From Megaustenia siamemsis (taxonomy: Eukaryota; Mollusca; Gastropoda; Stylommatophora; Ariophantidae): DNA of 64,000 nt. The stretch is from assembly GCA_032433765.1 (NCBI GenBank), contig JAVIAB010000047.1, positions 12,857,107 to 12,921,106 on the forward strand, written 5' to 3'. Under the pieces are notes generated by a model. That model made no database searches. It had not been told where the DNA came from and saw only the letters and a list, made by a program, of their open reading frames with translations. This document shows, one piece after another, positions 21,443 to 33,200 of this stretch. Position numbers and translations under genes: made by a program. Position 1 is the first letter of the stretch; every line of letters begins with the position of its first letter.

Positions 21443-23220
21443 AAAGCAACTACTTACAAATTACTTGTGAGTTTATATAACAGTAATATATGGTGCAACG
21501 CTAATACATACTAATTATGACTAACTATGATGGTAATAATTTTGAGTTGTAGTTTCAAGATAACTTCCATTTTGTAATTTATAATCTTGGTCATACAATT
21601 CTGTTCATTCCTAGAAATCTATTGTATAATGTCACAAGTTGACTCATCACAATGGACCATAACTCTAGAGACATATTATTGTACACACCATCAGAAACAA
21701 ATTGTATAAAGATACTCCCCCTAACAAACAAGTCCAATCTTGAGGAAAAATGTATTTGCCAGTTTGGCATTTCTCTGGTGACTTGACTGGACTACTGGAC
21801 TGCTTGAAACTTCCAGTTTAAATAATCCAATCTGGTATTACAAGTAAAACATTTCACCATGATAAGGCCATTTCATTATTTTGCAAAGATTTGTGATCTC
21901 CAGTCTAGAGAAGATCCAGCAAGTTAAATATGCACTGAACATAAAATAATTCCTAACCATGAAGTCTAATGGCTGATAAATACATTTCAGACTAAAAAAA
22001 AAAATGTGGAGATATTGCAGTTTTTCATTATAACTTAAATTAGATAACTACACAATATGAGTAATTGCTTGGCAACAATAGAAACTGTACCAAGCAAGCT
22101 CCTCTGTGATCAATTACTGCTATGTGTAGATCAGATTGGGTCACAAACAAAACAGTGCATTTGAGGTCATCACTGGTTCCCCATAGTTTGTCATGCAGTG
22201 TTGTTTCTGTGGGTCATATTTGACCAAAAAAACCAATTTTGTGAATGAAATTGATGTGGTATATAAGTGCAGACAACAAAGAAGGAAACTAAAGTTAATG
22301 TTCATCACAAATGCAATTTATTTTAATTATTATTGGGTTAGGGTTAGGAAACATAGGACTTTACCCTCAAGTTGTTTCTCTCTTTTCTCTACAATTAAGG
22401 ATCTTCTAATGGCAGATTAGAAAACTACATAATAAATGCAATGTTACTAAAGGGACATTACTCTTCAAACTGAAATAATTTACATCCCCAAACTAGGACT
22501 TTACCAATTATTTTCCTAATGTAAACTAACTGTTGCAATATAGTTCTAGAACTAAATCAGAAATAAGAAAGTTATTATGTCAAAAACACCACATAAGGTT
22601 TCATACAGCACATTCTATATTTGACACTGGTTGCAAAACAAGAGCATTAAAACAACACAAACTCTTTAAACACCCACAAGAACAGAAAAGCTACAAATCT
22701 ACAACCATATCCAGACTGCATAAACATTAGGTCAAAGCTGGGGATGCCAGAAAGGAGCGCTATGTGGGGAGACACAAAAGAATACAAATCAACACAGAAC
22801 TGGAGTTGTCAGTCTCCACACACCAAGGGATATACTGGAGAAAAGATTTCAGCACTCATGGACATGTCACACTAGTTGGTAGGTTTTCCTGTTTTATTTT
22901 TCTGCCTGCAGGCTTAAGTCAATATATAGTTGGCTGGATCTGAGGCAAGTGTATAAACAGTGTGGCATTTACTTCAGGCACTAAATGTTATACTTTGATC
23001 TCACTTCAAACCAACAAAGACATCAGTCTCCACATACTGAGAGACACACAGGCACAGGGGAGGAGATCTGAGCACATATGGATGAGTCTGCTATGCAATG
23101 AGGATGATCTGTCAAGTAAGCTAAACTACAGAAAAGCTGAAGATCATTATATCTCTAAATAAAATTTGCTGTTATATCTAATCTTTTATTCTTGTTTTTG
23201 TTCTCAGCCATAAATGACAT
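21443..23220. other. No gene recognised
   Basis: AT-rich. Two TTAGGG-like units at 22334-22348 are too few to matter. Open stretches are short and have no family signature. Confidence 0.5.
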
Positions 23221-23325
23221 AACACATAGTGGTTGATACAGCATGTGACATTCTGCAGGACCAGCAACAAATGACATAACACATAGTGATTGATACAGCA
23301 TGTGACATTCTGCAAGACAACCATA
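23210..23325. repeat. Tandem duplication, two copies of about 58 bp
   Basis: AAATGACATAACACATAGTG then GTTGATACAGCATGTGACAT then TCTGC occurs at 23211 and again at 23269, with AATGAC joining them. Confidence 0.8.
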
Positions 23326-23604
23326 AAATCCATCTACTTGTTATGTCTATAACCAAACATTCACAGTGTTCTAATTCTGGTGCGCACTGTGAATCTTTGC
23401 TTCTGCTGCATTCCACTACGTTGTACTTGGTCATCTCTCCAGAACTACTGAACAATCCTTGGTGTGCCTCTTTTTTGCCATTTACCTAGAATTGTTTAGT
23501 AATTCTTGGCTGTTGTATTATTATTATTTGCTAACAAATTATGATCATTTATTTCCAGATCGGTTATGGAAAGTAAAGATACGAGACTTGAATCAACATT
23601 TTAG

Positions 23605-23740
23605 CACACGGGTTTTTATCCATATGTGCTCGGCCGCCTACTCCGAAGTGTTCGGAGATTCATGTCTAGTGTCTTCTCAAGCACTTCACATACGCCACTT
23701 GGTGTGACAGGGGTACTTTACTTTTTTTTTTTTTTACACT
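23605..23740. mobile_element. Inverted S2 fragment joined to an S1 tail
   Basis: 23625-23690 is the reverse complement of S2 (2930-3000): CCATATGTGCTCGG, CCGAAGTGTTCGGAGATTC. From 23690 it is the plus-strand S1 3' end (CGCCACTTGGTGTGACAGGG, then a T-run). A chimeric joint of two SINEs. Confidence 0.7.
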
Positions 23741-23929
23741 ACCGTAACTACCAAGTTGCAAAATATGATAAAGCAATAATACATCAGATTAGCTATATTG
23801 ATTACTTTTTGCTGATACATAAGTTTTTACAGGATCAATCGATGATATGTAAAGCTATTGATCTGAATTTCTCTAATATAATGCATATTTTATTACAATA
23901 AAAATGTTATTGATTATCTGAGGCAGATA

Positions 23930-24205
23930 TTATAACCAATAGGTCATTTACTTCTAACACTAAACAAAGATCTATAAACAGTAGGTCATTTACTTCTAAC
24001 ACTAAACAAAAAAAAATCTATAAATAGTTGGTCATTTACTTCTAACACTAAAAAAAGATCTATAAACAGTAGGTCATTTACTTCTAACACTAAAAAAGAT
24101 CTATAAACAGAAGGTTATTTATTTCTAACACTAAAAAGATCTATAAACAGTAGGTCATTTACTTCTAACATAAAAAAAAATATCTATAAACATCATTTAC
24201 TTCTA
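23930..24205. repeat. Minisatellite, about 42-bp unit, 6-7 copies
   Basis: Unit TAGGTCATTTACTTCTAACA then CTAAAAAAGATCTATAAACA; A-run length varies between copies. Confidence 0.9.
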
Positions 24206-24244
24206 ACACTATGTGTCATGCTTTGACCACACTTCAGGATCCTC

Positions 24245-24400
24245 AGAAAAATGAAGAAGAGGTGGATTTCCATTGAGTTAAATATTGCCCCACAAATGTG
24301 TAACCTGCATAGTGGATTCTCCTGTTATAAATGTTCATATTGTCTCTCTCAACTAAATTGTATGTCTTGTGGATTGATATTGTAAAAAAAAGTCTAAAAA
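24245..24400 (-). repeat. Inverted duplicate of 27640-27775
   Basis: GGATTTCCATTGAGTTAAAT through CAACTAAATTGTATGTCTTG is the reverse complement of 27645-27770 with a few substitutions. Both copies stay open in one frame (KTYNLVERDNMNIY and RRIHYA), but the differences are amino-acid changing, so coding is not supported. Confidence 0.75.
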
Positions 24401-24639
24401 TTAACATCCAGATTTGAGTCTGAAGCCAAATCATGCTATAAAGATGTGAACTCTAAGTGTCAGAGTTGGGATCAAAAGTCTGAACTGGCTTCCTCACAAA
24501 GAAACTTTTGTTGCTCCCAACAGCTAAAACTGCCTAACAATAAGAGAAATGTTGGTGAAGTTGAAACTTCCAAGCCTGCCTTATCTTATCACAGACAAAT
24601 GTTAGAGAAGCAAATCATCTGGGCTACCTCCAGGCAGTG

Positions 24640-25070
24640 AAGAAGATACTGTGCCACATTTTATATTATAAGACCACTTTTTATTTCCTCTACATCCAGG
24701 AAGTGAAGAAGATATTTTATCATCGTCATCATCAGATAGCATGTCCTTTGCAGATGATAGAATTCACCACAGTCCGTCTGAAAGTATCTCTGTCTCTAGT
24801 CAGATCTCCCACTTCTTCTGTTGTCATGTTCAAGGTCTCTTTGATCCATTATTGTTCTTTTCAACCCGCTGTGTCTTTTAATGTAGCCATAATATATTTT
24901 AATTTCCTCAGTAGAATGGTGTTTATAAGAGATACTGTATCAGGCACATTATATTGTAAGACCAATTTCTATATTTTCTACCTCCAGGCAGTGAAGAAGA
25001 CACTGTACCACACATTGTATATTAAAAGAGCACTTTCTATTATCCTAACATCACACATTATTTATTGAAA
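24640..25070. repeat. Imperfect repeat pair around a possible LINE 3' fragment
   Basis: GTGAAGAAGATACTGTGCCA, GTGAAGAAGATATTTTATCA and GTGAAGAAGACACTGTACCA recur with CTACCTCCAGG-type context. Between them 24720-24890 begins with a CATCGTCATCATCAG run like a GAT-tailed LINE on the minus strand, but I cannot assign it. Confidence 0.45.
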
Positions 25071-25074
25071 AACC

Positions 25075-25700
25075 ACTTCACTCAGCACCAAACATTATTT
25101 CACTGCGCGCCAAGATTCATGTTTAACCACATATAATTTTTTCTTAGGTGTCCACTTCATATTCCACATATTTCACACGATAATGAACGAAATCACATGT
25201 ACCATACATCCAACTGATTGTTCTCAAAGCTAGCACCATTATTTAGCAATGTCACTGACTCAGGATGTACCAATTATTTCTTATAATAAATTATTTTCAG
25301 TATCATTAAAGAGAATATTTCACAAATATTTGACAGTTCTCTCTCTGTCTCTAATTATAGTCTTCTCAAGGTGATGCACAACTCATTCAATTAGTGATAA
25401 ATTCCTGTCAGGTTGTATTTGTTCATAAAGAACATATTACACAATGACAATTTAAATTCAACCGAAGCTAATTTGGTCAAGACAAGATTATACAAGGAAC
25501 AGGGAATCCTACTGGTTGTCTTTGATGGTGTTACATGTCACAGTTTTACATAATGACATCAATTAGGTGTCTTTAGTATTTTATCGTTAATTTTCAAATA
25601 AAAAAAACAAAGCGAGTCGGACTAAGAAAAAAAATTCATTTGTAAATTGTAATAGAAAATATACTAAATATATAATATATATATATAGAATATATACACA
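25075..25700. other. No gene recognised
   Basis: AT-rich; a short TA run at 25670-25690. Confidence 0.4.
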
Positions 25701-25714
25701 ATTTTCATATATTG

Positions 25715-25990
25715 TCCATCTATCCATCTTTCATTCACCTGAAGTATTGTCTCTATCTGCAATGTTTTTTCCTGTATAAATTTAACAGTTTTTTTTGTAA
25801 TTCTTGCAGTGGCCCTTATAGTTTTGTCTGAAGTGTTGTATCAATATGCAGAGGGTTTTCCTCTGTCTACTATATTCAGAACAGTCTTGAAGTATGTGTT
25901 AAGCAGTTTGGGGTGCGTATCCATACATGTGGTGAGGTGCCAATCTTGAGTATTTTCATGTATGGTCAATTCTTGAACTGGCATTAAATG
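25715..25990 (-). mobile_element. LINE-F 3' fragment (GATA-tailed)
   Basis: Starts on the plus strand with CCATCTATCCATC and TTCACCTGAAGTATTGTCTC, then the reverse of the C-terminal end seen at 33885-34225. 5' truncated. Confidence 0.8.
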
Positions 25991-26059
25991 CATGTATGAA
26001 GAATATAGCAATAAAAAGAATAATAAAAATGGTAAAAAAAAAAGTTGAAGTACTGCTAA

Positions 26060-26260
26060 TGAGCTGAAAGCAGTCCTAGCTAACTGCTGAGGTCAAGATC
26101 AGTGAACCAAAACTGACTGAGATTCTACCACATCCCATTGTGATAGCACTGGATTAACCAGTCTTGCTGAGCTATCAGGGTTTGAAGAGTGAAGGCCCAC
26201 CTGACACACAAGTTGCATGTGTTGGTCTGAAAGGCGCAGATAATAAAACTTGCTGTAAAT
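26060..26260 (+). mobile_element. S5 SINE copy
   Basis: GCTGAGGTCAAGATCAGTGA, ACCAAAACTGACTGAG, then ACACACAAGTTGCATGTGTT and GGTCTGAAAGGCGCAG, in S5 order but diverged. Confidence 0.5.
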
Positions 26261-26494
26261 GACGACACAGGTTTTTAAAAGATAAAAGAGGAACAGTTGA
26301 CTGACATCAACACAGACAATGAAAATGATGTGAAATAGTTGCTATATTTATATTTGGGGCTTCTTTCTGTGAGCATCATCAGCAGTGAGGTTTGTGCTCC
26401 ATCTTGGCAATAGAGTAAACATGAGTTTAATCACAACCTGATTTTCTTCAGTTCATCCAGGTGAATAAAGAATGGGTACAAATAATAAACTGAG

Positions 26495-26620
26495 TACGGG
26501 TTCGATCCCACTTCGGACCATATATTGTTCTTCGTTTTTTCTATTGTTGTTTGTCTGTCAATATTTCCGAGTGCTAACACATACTTCTTTGTTCTATTAT
26601 TCCCTGAATAAAGAATGGCT
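26495..26620 (+). mobile_element. S3 SINE fragment
   Basis: ACGGGTTCGATCCCACTTCG B-box region, CATATATTGTTCTTCG and TTGTTTGTCTGTCAATATTT, matching 10490-10560. Confidence 0.55.
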
Positions 26621-26766
26621 TCTTGGCTCACTGGCTTGTTCAAGGTAATAACAGCAATGAAGATCGTGAAGATAGTGTGGTAAAATGTAATACTTCACTC
26701 CCTTACAACATTATATGCTAGTGGACATTCTTTACCATTAGCTAGCAATTTATCATTTTGGCATCA

Positions 26767-26772
26767 TTTATT
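26767..26772 (-). promoter_or_regulatory. Candidate CHMP2A polyadenylation signal
   Basis: AATAAA on the minus strand about 355 bases after the stop codon. It is the nearest exact match I found downstream. There is no direct evidence for the cleavage site. Confidence 0.3.
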
Positions 26773-27123
26773 ATTCACAGAGACGTCAATATACAGGTAG
26801 TTTATGAAGTGGGATGCTTATTTTAATGCCAGAAGGTTATCTAATTACGAACTAAAGTCTGAGGGAATATATTTCGATCCAATAACAACTGAAATAGGTT
26901 TAGTGCCTTTAATTAATCCTTGTTACAAATTATACTGCTGGTAAACTTGTCAATGTGTTCTGCCAAAGGGCGCAAGCTGTCAACACAAGAGCACGTTAGC
27001 ACTTGAATGCTCTTGATTAAAATTATTTACAAGTTGAAATCTTCACAGTAAAGGAGCAATCTGATTGATGGTTTTTAATTGTCTTTTCACTGGAGGCGTC
27101 TTTTTGTGCGGTGTGGATGGCAA

Positions 27124-27241
27124 TTATTGTCTTCTCAGGTTGTCCAGCCTTGCTTCAAGATCAGCATCTGCATCTGCCACCGCAGCGGCTTGGGAGCTTT
27201 ACTGGCATCAGATAACGCACCCTTGCTGGTACTTGGGAGTC
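27124..27241 (-). CDS. CHMP2A: CHMP2A coding exon 5 with one-base frameshift
   Basis: After the acceptor TTTTCTACAG it reads GLPSTSKGALSDASKAPK in the frame set by exon 4. The expected C-terminus, AAAVADADADLEARLDNLRR then Q and TAA (27124-27126), is one frame away. The exon is 118 bases where 119 would keep the frame; the loss is near the GGC at 27187-27189 of the plus strand. The motif out of frame is the MIT-interacting motif that binds VPS4. The rest of the exon shows no decay, so a base-calling or assembly error is the simplest reading. Confidence 0.9.
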
Positions 27242-30200
27242 CTGTAGAAAAGAAAGACGATAAATGTATGCAAGAGAGTTTGGGAGTCGAGAGTTTGGGA
27301 GTCGCAGAGGTTAGTGAACTGGACTACAAAGGACAAGAGGTCAGGTTCGATCCTGATCTACAGCTTCCAGGTTCACCCAGCCTTTAATGGGTAGTGGATT
27401 TTTTCTGGGAAAGTAAAGCGGCATGGGCAAAATACTGACCACATTACCCTAAAAATTATGTGCTGAATGTCTGTAGAAATTATGGTTAATAACACCATAT
27501 TCCCTATACATTACTTGGCATGACAGGGCTCTTTACTTTACTTCATTACAGGAGAGTTTGCTTGCTATTCAAATGTTAAAAGTAATGATTTTTTGTGAAA
27601 GGGAGAGAATCATCATGTAAGTTACACAATTTAACTGATAGGGAGAGAATCCACAAGACATACAATTTAGTTGAGCGAGACAATATGAACATTTATAAAA
27701 GGAGAATCCACTACGCAAGTTACACATTTGTGGGGCAATATTTAACTCAATGGAAATTCACCTCTTCTACTTCCCGTACACCCTGGAAGTCATTGGGGCA
27801 CCACTGCCAGAGTTTTTCAACATTCTCCAGATATCTCAATCTTCAGTCATTCTTTAGGACTGTAAAATTGAGGTCTGTCCATTCTTTATACTATTTTCCC
27901 ACCTCTTACTATGTCTACCTCTCCTTCTCCCACCTTTCACAGTTCCTTGCAGAATGCTTTTTGCCAGCCCTGATGGTTGAAATATGTAGTCAAATAATTT
28001 CATTTTGGGTTTCTTTACAATAGTCAAGAGATCATCATGTACTTTGATTGCTTGTCATATCCTTTTGTGAACATTTGCATTCATGATATGATCTAAGTAA
28101 TTCACTATGTGATCCGCTACATATGAGACATATTTAAGAAATAGCATACATGTAAAGGTTAGTTGAAGCTACTTCTTCTCCTTCTTCTTTCCTTCCTCAT
28201 CTGCCTTTCAGCATCGAGGGGAGATATAATTTGCGGTCTTTTGCTCTTCTGTTCGCCTCTGCTGCTGTTATGTTTCTTAGTGCTTCTAATATTCAATCGA
28301 TCCATCTTTTTTGTGGTCGACCCTTGGGTTTGGTGTTCTCACAATGTTTGTTGAAGGCTCGTTGTGTTGTGTTTTGATCTTTCTGCCTTGTCACGTGGCC
28401 AAACCATTTTATCTGTTGTTTCCTTATATATTCTATGGCGGGGGCTATTCTAGCTTTTTTCTCAGTTCTTCATTCCTGATCTTATCTCTCAGACTGTTTC
28501 CTGTCATTTGTCTAACACATTTCATCTCTGTAGAGGTCATTTTTCTTATTGTTCTTGCAACTAGGGTCCAGGTCTGGCATTGGTAGCACAACGTTGGGAT
28601 GAAGATTGTATTGTATAGTGCTCATTTTGCCTCCAGGGTTATTTCCTTGTTGGACAATAGTGGTGATAACTGTCCAATGATTTGACAAGCTTTGTTGCAT
28701 CTTGAATCTATCTCTGCTGTTTGAGAGTTATCGTTTGTCATTAGACTTCCTAGGTATTTGAATTCCTCTACTTGTTTTAGTTGCTTGCCTTCTATAGTTA
28801 TGTTGATTTCTGTTTATTTTTTGCGACATTCATGACTTCTGTTTTGTTGATGTTGATTTTCGTGTTGTATTTTGTGCCTGAGCTGTTGAGTTTGTTTAAG
28901 TGTTCTTGTAGGTCTTCTATTGTTTCATGTATTAGTGATCGTCTGCAAATAAAAGCTCGTTGATCTCCTCTGTCTCTGATGGGTTGGCTAGCTTGCATAT
29001 ATGGTTCATGTATAAACAGTAAGGGGGATAGTACGCACCCCTGTCTTACACCTGATCTAACTTCGAAGTGGTCTGTTTAGCCTGCTGTTGTTCTGAGCCT
29101 GCAGCTGCTGTTGATGTAGAGACTTTTAATTAGGTTGGTTAGATATTGGCTTACTCCGTATGTGGTTAGTATCTCCCACATTTGTTCTCTGTTTACTCTG
29201 TCGAATGTTTTTTCCTGGTCAATGAAGGCTATGTATAAATTTTGATTGTGTTCTGTCGTTTTTTCTGCAAGCTGTTTTAATGTGAACAGAGCGTCAGTAC
29301 ATCCTCTGTTTTTTAGGAACCGCATTTGAGAATCGCTTAACTGTAGTTCTATTATTGGTCTCAGCCTTTTTTCAAAGATTTTAGCGTATAACTTTCCTAC
29401 ATGGCTGAGAAGAGATATACCTCTAAATTGATTGCAGTCTCTATTGCTACCTTTCTTTTTCCATATTGGTACGATGATTGCCTGTTGCCAGTCTTCAGGG
29501 GCTTGTTGTTGGTGCCATGCTGCATTAAATATTCTGTGCAGCCATGTCACTCCTGTTTCTCCTGCTGCTGCTATTATTTCTATTGGTATGTTATCTATCC
29601 CCGGTGCTTTATTGCTTGGTGCATATTTGATTACTTCTTCGATTTCCTCTTTCATGATGTTGGGTTCAGTATTTGTGAGTTCTAGCATGGTTTTTGTTGT
29701 CTTATTGGTAGTTGTTATGTTTAACAGGTCTTCAAAATATTCTTTCCATCTCTGTTGCATGTGTTGGTTATTTGATATTGGCTGCCCGTCTTTGTCATTT
29801 ATGAGCTCAGTAGGATCATGGTTTTCTTTTCTCGCTCTTGTGGCTTTTACTGTTTTGTAGAAATCTCTTGTGGCTGTCTTGAAGTCCCTGCTCATGTTTT
29901 GTCCGAATTCTGTCCAATTCTTTTGCTTAGCTTCTTTGATCAAAATTTTAACTCTTTCTTTGAACTGAGGCATATTTTTCATATTTTTCTTGGTCCTTGT
30001 TCTCCCTCCAATTTTTAGACAGTTTCTTCTTTTCTTTAATTGCTTCTTAGTTGCTTGTTGAAGCTACTAGTTCAGGATAAAAAAAGTTAGATATCTCTGT
30101 GGATTTGGTTAATTTTAAAAGATAATAACCATCATCATCATCATCCTTTCAGAGCCACAACTCATCATACAACACTTGCTTTTTTACCTCAAGTCCCTTT

Positions 30201-33200
30201 TAGTTGAGTGTTCTTAACAAGGTAGTAGATGTCTGCTGTCCTTGCCTCTCCTGTCAATGTCTATATTAGTATTTCTCGAGGTGAGCCTCATTCTCTTTGT
30301 TTCTGTTTCCCATTTGAGAGCTTTGCTTGTGATTATCTTACTGTCTCTTCTCATTTCATGACAAACATATGCACACCTTCTTCTCTTGATTATAGATAAT
30401 GGTAACTGCATGGCCATTCTCTTACTTTTAATTTAAAAAAAAATTAATTATATTGTACACAAAGTATTTTTCTGAGACATTTGTTTTTTGAATGCATCGA
30501 GTTTACTTACTACTTGTTATTTTTTCCCAGCTCTTAAATGCATAATTCAGGATGGATGTTAAATTTGAAATAAATAAGCTTTGTCTTGAGTTTTGGACTT
30601 ATTTCAATATTTCTATCTATTGACCTTTCGAGCCGTAACCGGCCCATAGGGCGTAGACCAAGATACACCTTCTCCTATATGAATTTTTGTTCTAGCAGTT
30701 TTCTTTTAAAGATGTTTTATCAAATCTCGCCATCTGTCTCTGTTCTGTGCAAACAGTTCGATCTCATTGAGGGAGCCGATATTTACTACAGTTTTTTTTG
30801 AAAGTGCTTACTGCCTTTGATATTCTGGTTCTTCTCCTCCTCCTCCTTAATGTTCCCGGTGAGGGAGGAAGCTTGTTGTGTCACTAGTTTATGACATAGC
30901 AGTGATATCTATGTATTTTGGTCTGACACATCTGTCTTTGGCAGGGATGGGGGTAGATCTGCTTAACAATCTTTGACAGGACAGAGGCTATTTTGGCCTG
31001 CTCTTTTCGACACTAACTGCCAAGGGTTATTTAACCTCCTGTGGGGGTAGATCTGCTTAACAATCTTTGACAGGACAGAGGCCATTTTGGCCTGCTCTTT
31101 TCGACACTAACTGCCAAGGGTTATTTAACCTCCTGTGGGGGTAGATCTGCTTAACAATCTTTGACAGGACAGAGGCCATTTTGGCCTGCTCTTTTCGACA
31201 CTAACTGCCAAGGGTTTTTTAACCACCTGTAGGGGTAGATCTGCTTAACAATCTTTGACAAGACAGAGGCCATTTTGGCCTGCTCTTTTCGACACTAACT
31301 GCCAAGGGTTATTTAACCTCCTGTGGGGGTAGATCTGCTTAACAATCTTTGACAGGACAGAGGCCATTTTGGCCTGCTCTTTTCGACACTAACTGCCAAG
31401 GGTTATTTAACCTCCTGTGGGGGTAGATCTGCTTAACAATCTTTGACAGGACAGAGGCCATTTTGGCCTGCTCTTTTTGACACTAACTGCCTTGGGTTAT
31501 TTAACCTCCTGTTTTTCACCATTTTCTGAGAATGCATTTTGAAAAATGCCACACTGAAGTCAGATGTGTTGGGCCGGATGGCTCAAATGCTACACTGAAG
31601 TCGGATGTGTTGGGCCGGATGGCTCAAATGCTACACTGAAGTCAGATGTGTTGGGCCGGATGGCTCAAATGCTACACTGAAGTCAGATGTGTTGGGCCGT
31701 ATGGCTCAAAAAAGGAGCTTGTCCCCATATGCATCACATCTAAGTCAACTTAACATCATTTCAAAGGCAGATGATGAAGAGCTATAGTTGTCAGATGAAA
31801 ATAGCAGAAAAAGAACATCACCACTGATACAATAGGGGACAAGACATGGCAACATCAGGAAATAAAAGACATACTCACCTGACATCTCATCTGCTAACTG
31901 TAAGCCCAGCTCATCTAAAACTTGTGCTACAATAGCATCACTGAAATTCAGGTAAGCAGGAATGTGACAATGGTTATCAATGCAATAAGTACAATTTTAA
32001 CACTGATGTAAAGGCAGTCACAAAAATAAGACCTGTTCATAGTAAGATGGTCTTGGTCATGCTATTGAATCTTGTGACAGTATCACATCAGGATAACTTC
32101 ATTTAATCATCATCATCAAGTACCATGCCTGCTGGTGTAGGTCTCTCCACAATTTTCGATCTTGACAGCTAGTTATCATTTCTGTTGATGACCTACTGCC
32201 AAGCCATTCTCTTAAGCTGTCTGGTGGTATCTTTTCTCTTTGCCTCCCTCTATCGCTTCATCCCTCGAGTTTTCCCAGTTGTTAAATATGTTCCAGCTAT
32301 TCCAAAAAATGATGATTGTTTCTTCCCAATATTGGAAATTAGCTCTCTTTTTGCTTTGGCCTCTTTCAGAACGTTTTCATTACTCTTCTTAGCTGTCCAT
32401 GGTATTCTCAACACTCTTATGTAAAACCACATTTTTACAGACTCCAGTGATTTCCTTGTCTGTTGTCCTATTGTCCATGATTCACATCCATATGTTATGT
32501 TATATGTATGTATATATAAATATATGGAAGAGATAGAGAAAAGCAAAGAGAAAAGATACCAGACATCTTAAAAGAATGGCTTGGCAGACAGACAACAACA
32601 ACAATAAATAACTGTCGAGATCGAAAGTTGTGGAGAGACATGATCACCTACGCCAGAAGGCCCAGTACTTGATGATATAATATAAACACAATAGTGTAAG
32701 CAGCGGAAAAAGAAAAGTGAAGAAAATGTTTTATAGTGATATCTTCTTCTTCTACTTGTTCACTGTCTGTTTGGCAATGTCAACACAATAAGTCAAGTCC
32801 TCTAAATATATGTTGTTTTTGAGAATTGTTCAGAGCCTCCAAACTGTTTAGATTTGATGTGTCTCTGTGGTTCTATGTTCATTCTCTAAATGGCTAAATA
32901 TGTGGCAATCCTGCAACATATGTTAAGTTGTCTATGTGAAAATGTAAAACAGCTGAATATATATAGCAGGAGTGCCATGTATTTAGCCAATTATGGATTG
33001 AACATTGAAGCAAAGAGTTTGGATACTCTAAACAATTCTCAATTACAACAATATATTCAGTAATAAAGAAGTAATTATGTTCTGTCTATAAACATATTTG
33101 AAACAAGATGGGAGACAAGACCGATGGAATGGACACTAGATCATAATATGATATCTCTATCTATCTATTGACCTTTTGAGCCGTAGCCGGCCCGTAGGGC

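Noticed and set aside
22334..22348. Telomere-like TTAGGG repeats
   Set aside because: Only two degenerate units in the window interior.
27079..27387. Plus-strand 102-codon frame over CHMP2A exon 5 and the SINE
   Set aside because: Antisense shadow of exon 5 continuing into S1. No family signature.
29401..30018. Plus-strand hydrophobic frames of 66-142 codons
   Set aside because: They are antisense to the LINE-A reverse transcriptase, whose codons give hydrophobic residues in the opposite frame. Similar frames opposite LINE-B and LINE-D copies were dropped for the same reason.
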